Positions 18,708 through 27,525 of a DNA stretch of 64,000 nucleotides are shown here, piece by piece (the stretch's first letter is position 1; the number at the start of each line of letters is the position of its first letter). The notes beneath the pieces were generated by a model that ran no database searches, was not told where the DNA came from, and worked only from the letters and a program-made list of their open reading frames with translations. The position numbers and the translations under genes were made by a program. This stretch comes from Oscillospiraceae bacterium (GTDB taxonomy: Bacteria > Bacillota > Clostridia > Oscillospirales > Oscillospiraceae), in contig CADAUZ010000017.1 of assembly GCA_902791215.1 (NCBI GenBank), forward strand, positions 25,746 to 89,745. The letters run 5' to 3'.

Positions 18708-19925
18708 TCAGTTTAATTCCACTTCATACCCGTGGTTTTTCAGCTCGTCCAGCACGGCCTGACCGTGGGCCCGGCCGCCGACCTCGCAAGCGATGTGTAC
18801 CTTGGTCTCGTTGGGGTTGAGGCCCGCGGCGAGTTTGTCGTGCTCGATGGTGAGGATGTTGGCTCCGCTCCCGGCGAGGATATTGAGCACCTGTACGAGG
18901 CTGCCGGGCTTGTCCAGAAGCCGTGCCGTAAAGCGGATGCGGCGGTGGCGGGCGGCCATGCCCTGCTCGATGATGCTCTGGATAAAGCTCACGTCAATGT
19001 TGCCGCCGGAGAGCAGGCACACCACGTTTTTGCCCTTGACGTCGATCTTGCCGTTCAAGACCGCCGCGACAGGCGTTGCGCCAGCGGGCTCCACGATCAT
19101 CTTGCAGCGCTCCATCAAAAGCAGGATCGCGTCGGCGATCTGGGTGTCGGAGACCGTGACCACGCCGTCACACCAGTCGTTGATGATGCCGACGGTGATG
19201 TCGCCGGGGGCCTTGACCGCAATGCCGTCGGCAATGGTGGCAGCGGTGGCGGTGGTGACGAGGCGCTTTTCCCGAAAGCTCTGGGCGATGGCGTTGGCCC
19301 CCTCGGCCTGCACGCCGTAAACTTTTACGCGGGGGTTGACCTGCTTGACGGCAGCAATGACCCCGGCCAGCAGCCCGCCACCGCCCGCGGGGGTGATGAT
19401 CATGTCCACCGTCGGCAGATCGCCGAGGATTTCCAGCCCCAGCGTTCCCTGCCCGGCGATGACCTCGAGATCGTTGTAGGGGTGCAGGAAGGCCGCGCCC
19501 TGCTCCTTGCAGATTTCGCAGGCCCTGGCGTAGGCGTCGTCGTACACCTCGCCCGCCAGCACGACCCTGGCCCCGTAGTTCTCGGTGGCCTGGATCTTGG
19601 CAATGGGGGCGTTTTTCGGCATGACGATGGTGGCCGGGATGCCGAAGGCCGTGGCCGCGCAGGCCACGCCCTGGGCGTGGTTTCCGGCGGAGGAGGCAAC
19701 CACCGGACAGCGCTCCCCGCGCTCGACCATGGCGGAGAGCTTGTTGGTCGCGCCGCGGATCTTGAATGAGCCGGTCTTCTGCCGGTTTTCGCACTTGAGA
19801 TAGATATTGCCGCCGGTCATGCGGGAGAAGGTGGAGGAGAGGTCCAGCTCCGTATGGTGCAGGATGGGTTTTAAGCGGCGGGAGGCCGCCATGATTTCGC
19901 TCAGCTCGGGCTTGAGAGCTTCCAT
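18708..19925 (-). CDS. ilvA: Threonine dehydratase (threonine ammonia-lyase) with ACT domain
   Basis: This 405-residue PLP enzyme deaminates threonine to 2-oxobutanoate, feeding isoleucine synthesis or catabolism. The PLP lysine is in KTGSFKIRGATNK (about residue 55), the glycine-rich phosphate loop is PAGGGGLLAG and the Ser/Gly of CLLSGGNID is present. A single ACT domain (about 325-405) fits the allosteric short form. ATG 19925 is preferred over GTG 19934 because AAGGAG ends right at the latter. It is monocistronic, convergent with glyA. The catabolic (tdcB) and biosynthetic (ilvA) forms cannot be separated by sequence alone. Confidence 0.93.
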   Translation of the reverse strand: MEALKPELSEIMAASRRLKPILHHTELDLSSTFSRMTGGNIYLKCENRQKTGSFKIRGATNKLSAMVERGERCPVVASSAGNHAQGVACAATAFGIPATIVMPKNAPIAKIQATENYGARVVLAGEVYDDAYARACEICKEQGAAFLHPYNDLEVIAGQGTLGLEILGDLPTVDMIITPAGGGGLLAGVIAAVKQVNPRVKVYGVQAEGANAIAQSFREKRLVTTATAATIADGIAVKAPGDITVGIINDWCDGVVTVSDTQIADAILLLMERCKMIVEPAGATPVAAVLNGKIDVKGKNVVCLLSGGNIDVSFIQSIIEQGMAARHRRIRFTARLLDKPGSLVQVLNILAGSGANILTIEHDKLAAGLNPNETKVHIACEVGGRAHGQAVLDELKNHGYEVELN

Positions 19926-20042
19926 GTATGTCACTCCTTAATCTGAAATGTGTAAGTCGGTTTTCTGTGCTTCTATTCTACCATCCCGCGCTGCACTTTT
20001 CTACCGTCTGTGTGAAAAAAACGCTAAAAAGGGAAAATCCCT

Positions 20043-20071
20043 TTGACAATCCCGTGCCCCTGTGTTACGAT
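20043..20071 (+). promoter_or_regulatory. Promoter of the riboswitch-permease transcript
   Basis: TTGACA (20043-20048) and TACGAT (20066-20071) lie 17 bp apart, with TGT just upstream of the -10 as an extended -10. Transcription would begin near 20078, at the start of the structured leader. Confidence 0.8.
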
Positions 20072-20077
20072 ACCAAA

Positions 20078-20206
20078 GTAACAGGGAGTAGCCGGCGCTT
20101 TTGGCGTCGGGCAGATCGCCATTCCCGGGGCCCCGGCCCCCGGTCTGCCCGTTAAACGGCGAGACTTTTACCACCGGAAAGGTCCGCGCGGTAAAGGTCT
20201 TTTTTT
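20078..20206 (+). ncRNA. Probable yybP-ykoY (Mn2+-sensing) riboswitch with terminator
   Basis: The leader starts with AGGGAGTAGC, close to the conserved GGGGAGUAGC of the yybP-ykoY class. A helix GGGCAGA/TCTGCCC encloses an ATCGCCATTC loop resembling the conserved second metal-site loop. The end is GGCGAGACTTTTACC, matching the class 3' strand. GAGACTTTTACC can pair with GGTAAAGGTCT (20190-20200), followed by seven T, an intrinsic terminator acting as expression platform. The SLC13-type permease follows 20 nt later. The class is recognised from memory of the consensus; a covariance-model search would settle it. Confidence 0.72.
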
Positions 20207-20225
20207 GTTGTCTGGAGGTAGTGCT

Positions 20226-21536
20226 ATGATACCGGCCCTGATCGTTTTTATCATTACTTACATTCTGATGCTGAGCTTTCAGAAGTACCGCCCGTACATC
20301 GCCCTCGGCTCGGCGTGCGTGATGCTGATCCTCGGCGCGCTGGGGTACTTTGAGATGACGCCGCTGTCGGCTTTGAAGGCGGTGGACTACAACGTGCTGC
20401 TGATGATCTCGGCGACCATGTGCACGGTCACGCTCTTCATCGAAAGCCGCATGCCCGCGCGCCTTGCGGAGATGATGATGGTCAAGGTGCCGAACGTCAT
20501 GTGGGCCGTCACGGTGCTGAGCCTCTTTGCCGGTGTGGTGAGCGCGTTTGTCGATAACGTGGCGACGCTCCTGATGGTCGCGCCCGTGGGCCTTGCTATC
20601 TCCCGTAAGCTCAAGATTTCGCCCGTGCCGGTGCTGATCGCGATCTCCGTCTCATCCAACCTCCAGGGCGCGGCCACACTCGTGGGCGACACCACCAGCA
20701 TCCTGCTCGGCGGCTTTGCGAATATGAACTTCATGGAGTTCTTCTGGTTCAAGGGCAAGCCCAGCATCTTCTTCAGTACCGAGCTCGGGGCGCTTGCGTC
20801 GCTGCTGGTGCTGATGTTCCTTTTCCGCAAGTACACCGACAAGGTGGAAAGCAAGGTCGAGACCGAGGTCGACGACCTGGTGCCCACCTGGCTCATGGTC
20901 GGGACAGTCCTGATGCTCATCTGCATGTCCTTCGTGCCCGAACCCGCCGATCCCACGCTCAAGGTGCTCCACAGCCTCAGAAGCGGCCTGTCCTGCGTGC
21001 TCTTTGCCCTGATCGGCCTTCTGCGCCAGAGCATACGCGAACGCAAAATCAGCCCCTTTGCCCGCGCCATGAAGGAGATGGACACGGACACGCTCCTGCT
21101 GCTGTTCGGCCTGTTCATCGTGATCGAGGGCATACGCTCCGCCGGCGTCATCGACGCGGCTGCGGGCCTGTTCCACAAGGTCGCGGGCAACAGCCCTCTG
21201 CGCCTCTACGTGCTGATCGTGGGCGTGTCGGTGGTGCTGTCGGCCTTCATTGACAACATCCCGTACGTTGCCACCATGCTGCCCGTGGTGCGCGGCATCG
21301 CGGGCCTCATGGGTGTGGACCCCACGGTCTACTACTTCGGCCTTCTGATCGGCGCGACCCTCGGCGGCAACCTGACGCCCATCGGGGCCTCGGCCAACAT
21401 CACGGCCATCGGCATCCTGCGCAAGAACGGCGAGGAGGTCACCACCGGCGACTTCCTGCGCATCGGCGTGCCCTTCACGCTGACGGCGGTGCTTGTCGGT
21501 GCGAGCTTCACCTGGCTTGTGTGGGGCGTGAAATAA
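20226..21536 (+). CDS. SLC13/ArsB-type ion permease, probable metal-responsive transporter
   Basis: This 436-residue integral membrane protein has about 11-12 hydrophobic segments. It shows the two-fold repeat of the SLC13/ArsB/NhaD ion-transporter superfamily, with paired Asp-Asn motifs (VDNVATLLMVAP and IDNIPYVATMLPVV) and the GGNLTPIGASANI signature near the C-terminus. Family members move anions, arsenite, or Na+/H+. ATG 20226 follows GGAGGT; an in-frame upstream TTG lacks a site. The leader appears to be a Mn2+ riboswitch, which normally controls Mn2+ efflux or Mn-dependent genes, so an ion-homeostasis role is inferred. The substrate is unproven. Confidence 0.85.
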   Translation: MIPALIVFIITYILMLSFQKYRPYIALGSACVMLILGALGYFEMTPLSALKAVDYNVLLMISATMCTVTLFIESRMPARLAEMMMVKVPNVMWAVTVLSLFAGVVSAFVDNVATLLMVAPVGLAISRKLKISPVPVLIAISVSSNLQGAATLVGDTTSILLGGFANMNFMEFFWFKGKPSIFFSTELGALASLLVLMFLFRKYTDKVESKVETEVDDLVPTWLMVGTVLMLICMSFVPEPADPTLKVLHSLRSGLSCVLFALIGLLRQSIRERKISPFARAMKEMDTDTLLLLFGLFIVIEGIRSAGVIDAAAGLFHKVAGNSPLRLYVLIVGVSVVLSAFIDNIPYVATMLPVVRGIAGLMGVDPTVYYFGLLIGATLGGNLTPIGASANITAIGILRKNGEEVTTGDFLRIGVPFTLTAVLVGASFTWLVWGVK

Positions 21537-21543
21537 GCATATT

Positions 21544-21694
21544 GGGCGCATTGCAAAATGCGCTGTCATTGCGAGACCAGTTCGCAAACTGGTCGTGGCA
21601 ATCCGTTTCTCCGGGAAAAGAGGACGGATTCCCACACCAGTGACATCGGTCACTGGTTCGGAATGACAGGGTGAAAGCATTTTGCAACGCGCCC
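21544..21694. repeat. MITE-like element with 18-bp terminal inverted repeats (family C-like)
   Basis: GGGCGCATTGCAAAATGC (21544-21561) is matched in inverse by GCATTTTGCAACGCGCCC (21677-21694) with one mismatch. Inside is the GTCATTGCGAG...GGAATGAC core with its own hairpins (GACCAGTTCGCAAACTGGTC and ACCAGTGACATCGGTCACTGGT). This is a non-coding mobile-type element of 151 bp filling the permease-methyltransferase gap. Confidence 0.75.
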
Positions 21695-21788
21695 GGTTTT
21701 TTCCCTCCGGGGCTTGCGAAACGGAGGGACTTGTATTATTATTCTGTCGTTGTTATTATAATAGTATCGAAGGAGAGGGAAGCGAGGC

Positions 21789-22459
21789 ATGGCCGTCGAA
21801 CGCATCACGTCAAGAAAAAATCCCCTGATCCTGCGTCTGCGCGCCCTCGCAGCCGACGGGGCCTTCCGGCGCGCGGAGAGGGAGTACCTCTGCGACGGGC
21901 ACAAGCTGCTCGAAGAGGCGCTGGACAAGGGCGCGAAGGTCCTCGCGGTACTCTGGAAGGGCGAACCGGGCAACATCACGCTGCCTGACACCGTGCGGCA
22001 GTATACCGCGCCGGAGGACCTCTTCGACTACGCTTCCCCGATGAAAAACAGCCCCGGCCCGCTCTTTACGCTTGCGATCCCCGAAGAGCGGGAGCCGGTT
22101 TTTACCCGCGCGATATTGCTTGAAAACGTGCAGGACCCCGGCAATGTCGGCACCGTCATCCCACCATGGGGGCCGTCTTCCGGGAAAAGATCCTGCACTG
22201 TGACGTGGAAGGCGCGCGGGCACTTGCACAGCGCAATTCCCTGAAGATGTACGGCGCGGCGCTGTCGGAGCGGGCAGCCGATATCCGCACGCTGAGTCTT
22301 CAAAATGCCGTCGTCGCCGTGGGCAGCGAGGGACGGGGACTGAGCCGGGAACTTCTCGGCCAATGCGACGGGGAGCTCATCATCCACATGTCCCCGGGCA
22401 GCGAGTCCTTAAACGCCGCCGTCGCCGCGTCGATAATATTGTGGGAAATGGCGCGGTAA
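21789..22459 (+). pseudogene. SpoU/TrmH-family RNA 2'-O-methyltransferase, broken by internal deletion and frameshift
   Basis: The first frame (ATG 21789) encodes a normal TrmH-family N-terminus (ERITSRKNPLI, CDGHKLLEEAL) up to motif ENVQDPGNVGTVI, then goes out of frame at about 22160. The second frame (from about 22163) resumes with MGAVFREK, then AVGSEGRGLS and the knot motif SESLNAAVAASIILW. In intact homologues some 30-40 residues (RTADAFG through the DP-x-PKT-R-A region) separate GTVI from MGAVF. So a roughly 100-bp stretch not divisible by three is missing. The product would lack part of the SAM-binding knot. It may be a real decay event or an assembly error. Confidence 0.85.
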
Positions 22460-22482
22460 ACTGCTGCCTGCTTGAGTGCCTT

Positions 22483-22630
22483 CTTGGCTCCCCCCTTTGG
22501 GGGAGCTGTCACCAGTGCGCACACTGGTGACTGAGAGGGTTGTCGGACACAGTACAACATCGGTAGACCCTCTCCGTCATTCGCCTTGCGTGAGACGGCG
22601 AATGCCACCTCCCCCAAAGGGGGAGGCAAG
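22483..22630. repeat. Intergenic palindromic repeat, family A, copy 3 (inverted)
   Basis: This 148-bp element starts CTTGGCTCCCCCCTTTGGGG and ends CCTCCCCCAAAGGGGGAGGC, with inner ACCAGTGCGCACACTGGT and TCATTCGCC...GGCGAATG stems. It is inverted relative to the copies at 9500 and 11921. Confidence 0.8.
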
Positions 22631-22656
22631 AATAAATGTATGAAAGGCGGGGTTAT

Positions 22657-23898
22657 ATGTCATCCATCCGATACTGGGTATGGCTGTCGAGCGTGAGCGC
22701 GGCGAATCCGCGGGCGCGCTATGCCCTTGCCGAGCATTACGGCGGCGCGGAAAACGCCTTCCTTGCCCCGCGCGGAGAATACAAAACCATCCAGGGCCTG
22801 TCCGAGCACGAGGCCGAGCTGTTTGAACGGCGTGACTTATCCGAGGCCGACCGCATCCTCGAGACCTGCCGCCGGGAGAATATCACGATCCTGACCCTCG
22901 CGGACGCGGCCTATCCCCGCCGTCTGCGCAATATCTACGACCCGCCCGTGGTGCTGTACATCAAGGGCAGGCTCCCGGATGTGGACGCTATCCCTTCCGT
23001 CGCCGTCATCGGCACCCGCTCCGCCACGCCCTACGGCCTCAAGATGGGGCGGGACATCGCCTTCGAGATCGCAAAGTGCGGCGGCATCGTCGTCTCCGGC
23101 CTCACCGAGGGCATTGACCGCGCGGCGGCCAGAGGCTGCCTGCTTGCGGGCGGAATCTGCATCGGCGTCCTCGGCACGCCTCACGGCAAGGGCGGGGAAC
23201 TGCGGGACGATGTGAGCGCTCTCGGCGTGCTGGTATCGGAGTACCCGCCCGGGGCAAAGCCGCAGAACCGCTTCTTCCGGGAGCGAAACCGCGTCGCCTC
23301 CGGCCTTTCCCACGCGGTGTGCGTGGTGGAGGCCCCGGCCAAGAGCGGCGCGCTGCTCTTCGCGGCCGAGGCCCTGGAGCAGGGCAGGGAGATCTTTGCC
23401 GTGCCCGGCAACGCCGACGCGGAAAATGCCGCCGGGATCATGGCGTTATTAAAACAGGGCGCGCGCCCCGCCGCCTGCGGATGGGACGTGCTGGAGGATT
23501 TCGCCGCCGTCTACCCCGACAGACTGCGCAGACCCAACGGCGAAAAGTGCCAGGCTCCCGATCCGGAGCCCGTCCCCGCGCGTGAAAAAAGCGCGAAAAA
23601 AGCGCCCGCGCCCAAACCCGAATCCGACTTAGCTCCCGACGCTTCGACAAAAAAAGAGATTGACAAGCAATCGGACGCGGGATATATTGACTTGCATGAC
23701 CAACTCAAAGCATTAAGTGAGGATCAGCTGCAGATCGTCACGGCCATCAGCCGGGGCGAGACGCATATCGACGATATCATTGAGGCCACCGGCATGGGCG
23801 CGGCGAAGGTGCTGTCCCAGCTCACGATCCTGGAGATCAAGGGCTATATCCGCCGGGTGGCCGGCAGGCGCGTCAGCCTGAACATTACGCAAAAGTGA
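22657..23898 (+). CDS. dprA: DNA-processing protein DprA (Smf)
   Basis: This 413-residue protein loads RecA onto incoming single-stranded DNA during natural transformation. The Rossmann-like core (about 100-290) has VAVIGTRSATPYG, the GGIVVSGLTEGID motif and SEYPPGAKPQNRFFRERNR, all classic DprA. A low-complexity Lys/Pro/Ala linker follows, then a C-terminal winged-helix (DML1-like) domain ending near the stop. ATG 22657 follows GAAAGGCGGGG; another in-frame ATG at 22636 is possible. It is 9 nt from topA, the usual Firmicute pairing. Confidence 0.94.
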   Translation: MSSIRYWVWLSSVSAANPRARYALAEHYGGAENAFLAPRGEYKTIQGLSEHEAELFERRDLSEADRILETCRRENITILTLADAAYPRRLRNIYDPPVVLYIKGRLPDVDAIPSVAVIGTRSATPYGLKMGRDIAFEIAKCGGIVVSGLTEGIDRAAARGCLLAGGICIGVLGTPHGKGGELRDDVSALGVLVSEYPPGAKPQNRFFRERNRVASGLSHAVCVVEAPAKSGALLFAAEALEQGREIFAVPGNADAENAAGIMALLKQGARPAACGWDVLEDFAAVYPDRLRRPNGEKCQAPDPEPVPAREKSAKKAPAPKPESDLAPDASTKKEIDKQSDAGYIDLHDQLKALSEDQLQIVTAISRGETHIDDIIEATGMGAAKVLSQLTILEIKGYIRRVAGRRVSLNITQK

Positions 23899-23907
23899 GG
23901 AAACGAA

Positions 23908-26196
23908 ATGGCAAAAGCGAAGGATCTCGTCATCGTGGAGTCGCCCGCCAAGGCAAAGACGATCGAGAAATATCTGGGCAGCGGCTACAAGGTGACCGCG
24001 TCCATGGGACATCTGCGGGACCTGCCCAAGAGCAAGATGGGCGTCGACATAGAAAACGGCTTTGAGCCGCAGTATATCCCCGTGCGGGACAAGCGGGAGC
24101 TCATCAATGAGCTCAAGAAGGAAGCCAAGGATGCCAAGACCGTCTTTCTCGCAACCGACCCTGACCGCGAGGGCGAGGCCATCTCCTGGCACTTAAAGGA
24201 GCTTCTGGAACTGGACGACAAGAAGGCCAAGCGCGTCACCTTCAACGAGATCACCAAGAAGGTCGTCACCGAGAGCATCCAGCACCCGCGCAGCATCGAC
24301 CAGAACCTGGTGGACGCCCAGCAGGCGCGCCGCATCCTCGACCGCATCGTGGGCTATGAGCTATCGCCCCTTCTGTGGAAGAAGGTCAAAAAGGGCCTGA
24401 GCGCGGGCCGCGTCCAGTCGGTTGCCACGCGCATGGTGGTGGACCGCGAGGAGGAGATCGAGGCCTTCGTGCCGCAGGAGTACTGGCTTTTGGACGCAAG
24501 GCTTAACTGCGGTGCGGAGAATTCCTCCTTCACCGCCCGCTTCCACGGCAAGGGCGACAAGAAGCAGGAGCTCCACTCCAAGGAAGAGGTGGACGAGGTC
24601 CTCGCCGCCGTGGAGAAGGCTCCCTTTATTGTCAATAACGTCAAGCGCGGTGAGAAGCAGAAATCCCCCGCGCCCCCCTTCATCACCTCCACCCTCCAGC
24701 AGGAGGCGTCGAGACGACTGAGCATGACGCCGCGGCGCACCATGTCCATTGCCCAGCAGCTCTATGAGGGCGTGGAGATCGCGGGCCAGGGCTCCGTCGG
24801 CCTCATCACCTACATGCGTACCGACTCCCTGCGTTTAAGCGAGGAGGCCCTCGCCGCAGCTAAGGACTATATCACCGGCCACTACGGCCCGGAATACTAC
24901 CCCGGCAAGCCCCGGCACTTCAAGACCAAGGCCGGCGCCCAGGACGCCCATGAGGCCATCCGCCCGACGGACGTAACGCTGACCCCCGAGCTTGTGCGCA
25001 AGGACCTGACCCAGGAGCAGTACCGGCTCTATCGCCTCATCTGGGGCCGCTTCACCGCCTGCCAGATGGCAAACGCGGTGTACGATAATGTGTCCGTGGA
25101 CATCGACTCCGCGGGCTATACCTTCCGCGCCAACTACTCGGAGCTTAAATTCAAGGGCTACACCGCCGTGTACGAGGAATCGAAGGACGAGGAGTCCAAT
25201 GAGCTTGCAAACCCGCTGCCGAGCCTGAGTGAAGGCCAGGCGCTGAATCTTGAAAAAATGATGAGCGAGCAGCAGTTTACCCAGCCGCCCGCCCGCTATA
25301 CCGAGGCGACCCTCATCCGCGCCATGGAGGAAAAGGGCATCGGCCGCCCGTCGACCTACGCCCCGACGATCTCCTCCATCACCGCGCGCGACTACGTCAT
25401 CAAGGAGGGCAAGTACCTCAAGCCGACGCCCCTGGGCCAGGTGGTGACGGGGCTTATGAAGGAGCGCTTTGCCGACATCGTGGACCTCAAGTTCACCAAT
25501 CAGATGGAAGCGGAGCTCGACGAGATCGAGAGCGGGAAGGCCGAGTGGCGCAGTGTCCTGGAAAACTTCTACGGCGGTTTCAGCAAGGAGCTGCACGAGG
25601 CCGAGGAGGCCCTGGACGGCGTGCGCCTCAAGGTGCCGGACATTCTGAGCGACGAGTACTGCGACGTCTGCGGGCGGCAGATGGTGGTCAAGAAGGGAAA
25701 ATTCGGCTACTTCCTGGCCTGTCCCGGCTTCCCGGAGTGCACCTTCACCAAGCCCATCGTCATCGAAATGCCCGGCAAGTGCCCCAAATGCGGCGGCCGC
25801 ATCCTCAAGCGCACCAGCAAGAAGGGCTATGTCTTCTACGCCTGCGAGCGCGGCACCGACTGCGGCTTCATCACCTGGGACGTACCCACCAAGGACTTCT
25901 GCCCCATCTGCGGCAAGACCATGTTCAAGCACAGCGGCAGGGGACCGTTAAAGTCCTTCTGCATCAACGAGGAATGCCCGAACTTCGTCCCCGAGGACAA
26001 GCGGACCTATAAGAAAAAGACGCCCGAGGAAAAGGCGGAGGCTGAGGCAAAGAAGGCCGAGAAGAAGGCAGCCGCCGAAGAGAAGAAAGCCGCCAAAAAG
26101 ACAACGGCGAAGAAAACCACCGCCAAAAAGACCGCGACAGCGAAAAAGACCGCCACCCGCAAGACCGCCGCAAAGAAGGCGGCTGCGGAGGAATAA
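23908..26196 (+). CDS. topA: DNA topoisomerase I
   Basis: This 762-residue type IA topoisomerase relaxes negative supercoils. The N-terminal Toprim domain has VIVESPAKAKTI and the DPDREGEA metal motif. The catalytic tyrosine is Tyr302 in GLITYMRTDSLRLS. Three C-terminal four-cysteine zinc ribbons are present (CDVCGRQM, CPKCGGRI and CPICGKTM starts), followed by a roughly 60-residue Lys/Ala-rich tail that probably binds DNA or RNA polymerase non-specifically. It lies between dprA and trmFO with gaps of 9 and 3 nt, so they are one operon. Confidence 0.97.
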   Translation: MAKAKDLVIVESPAKAKTIEKYLGSGYKVTASMGHLRDLPKSKMGVDIENGFEPQYIPVRDKRELINELKKEAKDAKTVFLATDPDREGEAISWHLKELLELDDKKAKRVTFNEITKKVVTESIQHPRSIDQNLVDAQQARRILDRIVGYELSPLLWKKVKKGLSAGRVQSVATRMVVDREEEIEAFVPQEYWLLDARLNCGAENSSFTARFHGKGDKKQELHSKEEVDEVLAAVEKAPFIVNNVKRGEKQKSPAPPFITSTLQQEASRRLSMTPRRTMSIAQQLYEGVEIAGQGSVGLITYMRTDSLRLSEEALAAAKDYITGHYGPEYYPGKPRHFKTKAGAQDAHEAIRPTDVTLTPELVRKDLTQEQYRLYRLIWGRFTACQMANAVYDNVSVDIDSAGYTFRANYSELKFKGYTAVYEESKDEESNELANPLPSLSEGQALNLEKMMSEQQFTQPPARYTEATLIRAMEEKGIGRPSTYAPTISSITARDYVIKEGKYLKPTPLGQVVTGLMKERFADIVDLKFTNQMEAELDEIESGKAEWRSVLENFYGGFSKELHEAEEALDGVRLKVPDILSDEYCDVCGRQMVVKKGKFGYFLACPGFPECTFTKPIVIEMPGKCPKCGGRILKRTSKKGYVFYACERGTDCGFITWDVPTKDFCPICGKTMFKHSGRGPLKSFCINEECPNFVPEDKRTYKKKTPEEKAEAEAKKAEKKAAAEEKKAAKKTTAKKTTAKKTATAKKTATRKTAAKKAAAEE

Positions 26197-26199
26197 GCC

Positions 26200-27525
26200 A
26201 TGGAACAGGTAACGGTACTGGGTGCGGGGCTCGCCGGCAGTGAGTGCACCTGGCAGCTGGCAAAGCGCGGCGTGCGCGTAAAGCTGATCGAGATGAAGCC
26301 GGGGAAGATGACCCCGGCCCACAGCTCCCCATATTTCGGGGAGCTGGTCTGCTCCAACTCGCTCAGAAGTGACGAGCTTTCCAACGCTGTCGGCCTGCTC
26401 AAGGCCGAGATGCGGGCCATGGGCTCGCTCATCATGGAAAGCGCGGATTCAAACCGCGTGGCGGCGGGCGGCGCACTGGCCGTCGACCGCGTGGGATTCA
26501 GCAGATACATCACCGAAAAACTGTCGGGTCATCCCAATATTGAGATCATCTCCGCCGAGGCAACAGACATCCCGGACGGGGAAGTGGTCATCGCCACGGG
26601 GCCGCTTTCCAGCGACGCCATCGCCGAGAAGATCGCCGCCCTCTGCCCGGACAGCGACCTGCATTTTTATGATGCGGTGGCCCCCATTGTGACGCTCGAG
26701 AGCGTGGACATGGAAAGCGCCTTTTTCGCCTCCCGCTACAACAAAGGAACGGCGGATTATGTAAACTGCCCCATGGACAAGGACGAGTACCTGGCCTTTG
26801 TGAAGGAGCTGGTCTCCGCCAAAGAGGCGGAGGTTCACGGCTTTGACGACGGCGGTGTCTTCGAAGGCTGCATGCCCGTCGAGGTCATGGCGCGCCGCGG
26901 GGTGGACACCCTGCGCTACGGGCCCTTAAAGCCCGTGGGCCTTATTGATCCGCGCACGGGGAAGAACAATTACGCCGTTGTCCAGCTCCGGCGCGACAAT
27001 GCCGACGGCACCATCTACAACCTTGTCGGCTTCCAGACGCACCTGACCTGGGGCGAGCAGAAGCGCGTGTTCTCCATGATCCCGGCGCTCAAAAACGCGG
27101 AGTTCGTGCGCTACGGCGTCATGCACCGCAACACCTACTTAAACAGCCCCCGGCTTCTGGACCGCTACTACCGCCTGCGGTCCGACCCGCGCATCAGCTT
27201 TGCCGGGCAGATGACCGGCGTGGAGGGCTATGTGGAGTCCGCCGCCTCCGGCATGCTGGTGGGCATCGAGACCGCCGCGCGCGTGCTGGGACTTCCTGCT
27301 GTGGACTTCCCGCAGGAGACCGCCATCGGCGCCCTGGGGCTCTACGTCTCCGGCGGCAGCGTGGGCGAATTCCAGCCCATGAACATAAACTTCGGCATCA
27401 TTACACCCCTGGATCACCGCGTCAAAGGAAAGCGAAACAAGAACGCGGAAATCTCCAAGCGTTCGTTGGAGATCATAGAAAAGCTCAAGGAGAAGGAGGT
27501 TTTCCGCATTGAGGATCATCATTGA
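26200..27525 (+). CDS. trmFO: Methylenetetrahydrofolate-tRNA-(uracil-54 C5) methyltransferase
   Basis: This 441-residue FAD enzyme makes 5-methyluridine at tRNA position 54 (T-loop), using methylene-THF as carbon donor. The N-terminal dinucleotide fold is VTVLGAGLAGSECTWQLA. GELVCSNSLRSDELSNAVGLLK and GQMTGVEGYVESAASGMLVG are family hallmarks. Length is normal. It starts 3 nt after topA and overlaps the plsX start by 17 nt. TrmFO, rather than SAM-dependent TrmA, is the rule in Firmicutes. Confidence 0.97.
   Translation: MEQVTVLGAGLAGSECTWQLAKRGVRVKLIEMKPGKMTPAHSSPYFGELVCSNSLRSDELSNAVGLLKAEMRAMGSLIMESADSNRVAAGGALAVDRVGFSRYITEKLSGHPNIEIISAEATDIPDGEVVIATGPLSSDAIAEKIAALCPDSDLHFYDAVAPIVTLESVDMESAFFASRYNKGTADYVNCPMDKDEYLAFVKELVSAKEAEVHGFDDGGVFEGCMPVEVMARRGVDTLRYGPLKPVGLIDPRTGKNNYAVVQLRRDNADGTIYNLVGFQTHLTWGEQKRVFSMIPALKNAEFVRYGVMHRNTYLNSPRLLDRYYRLRSDPRISFAGQMTGVEGYVESAASGMLVGIETAARVLGLPAVDFPQETAIGALGLYVSGGSVGEFQPMNINFGIITPLDHRVKGKRNKNAEISKRSLEIIEKLKEKEVFRIEDHH

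Noticed and set aside
20011..20042. TGTGTGAAAAA near the threonine dehydratase promoter as a third copy of the TGTGA site.
   Set aside because: Only one half-site is present, without the 11/12-bp repeats or a -10 in phase.
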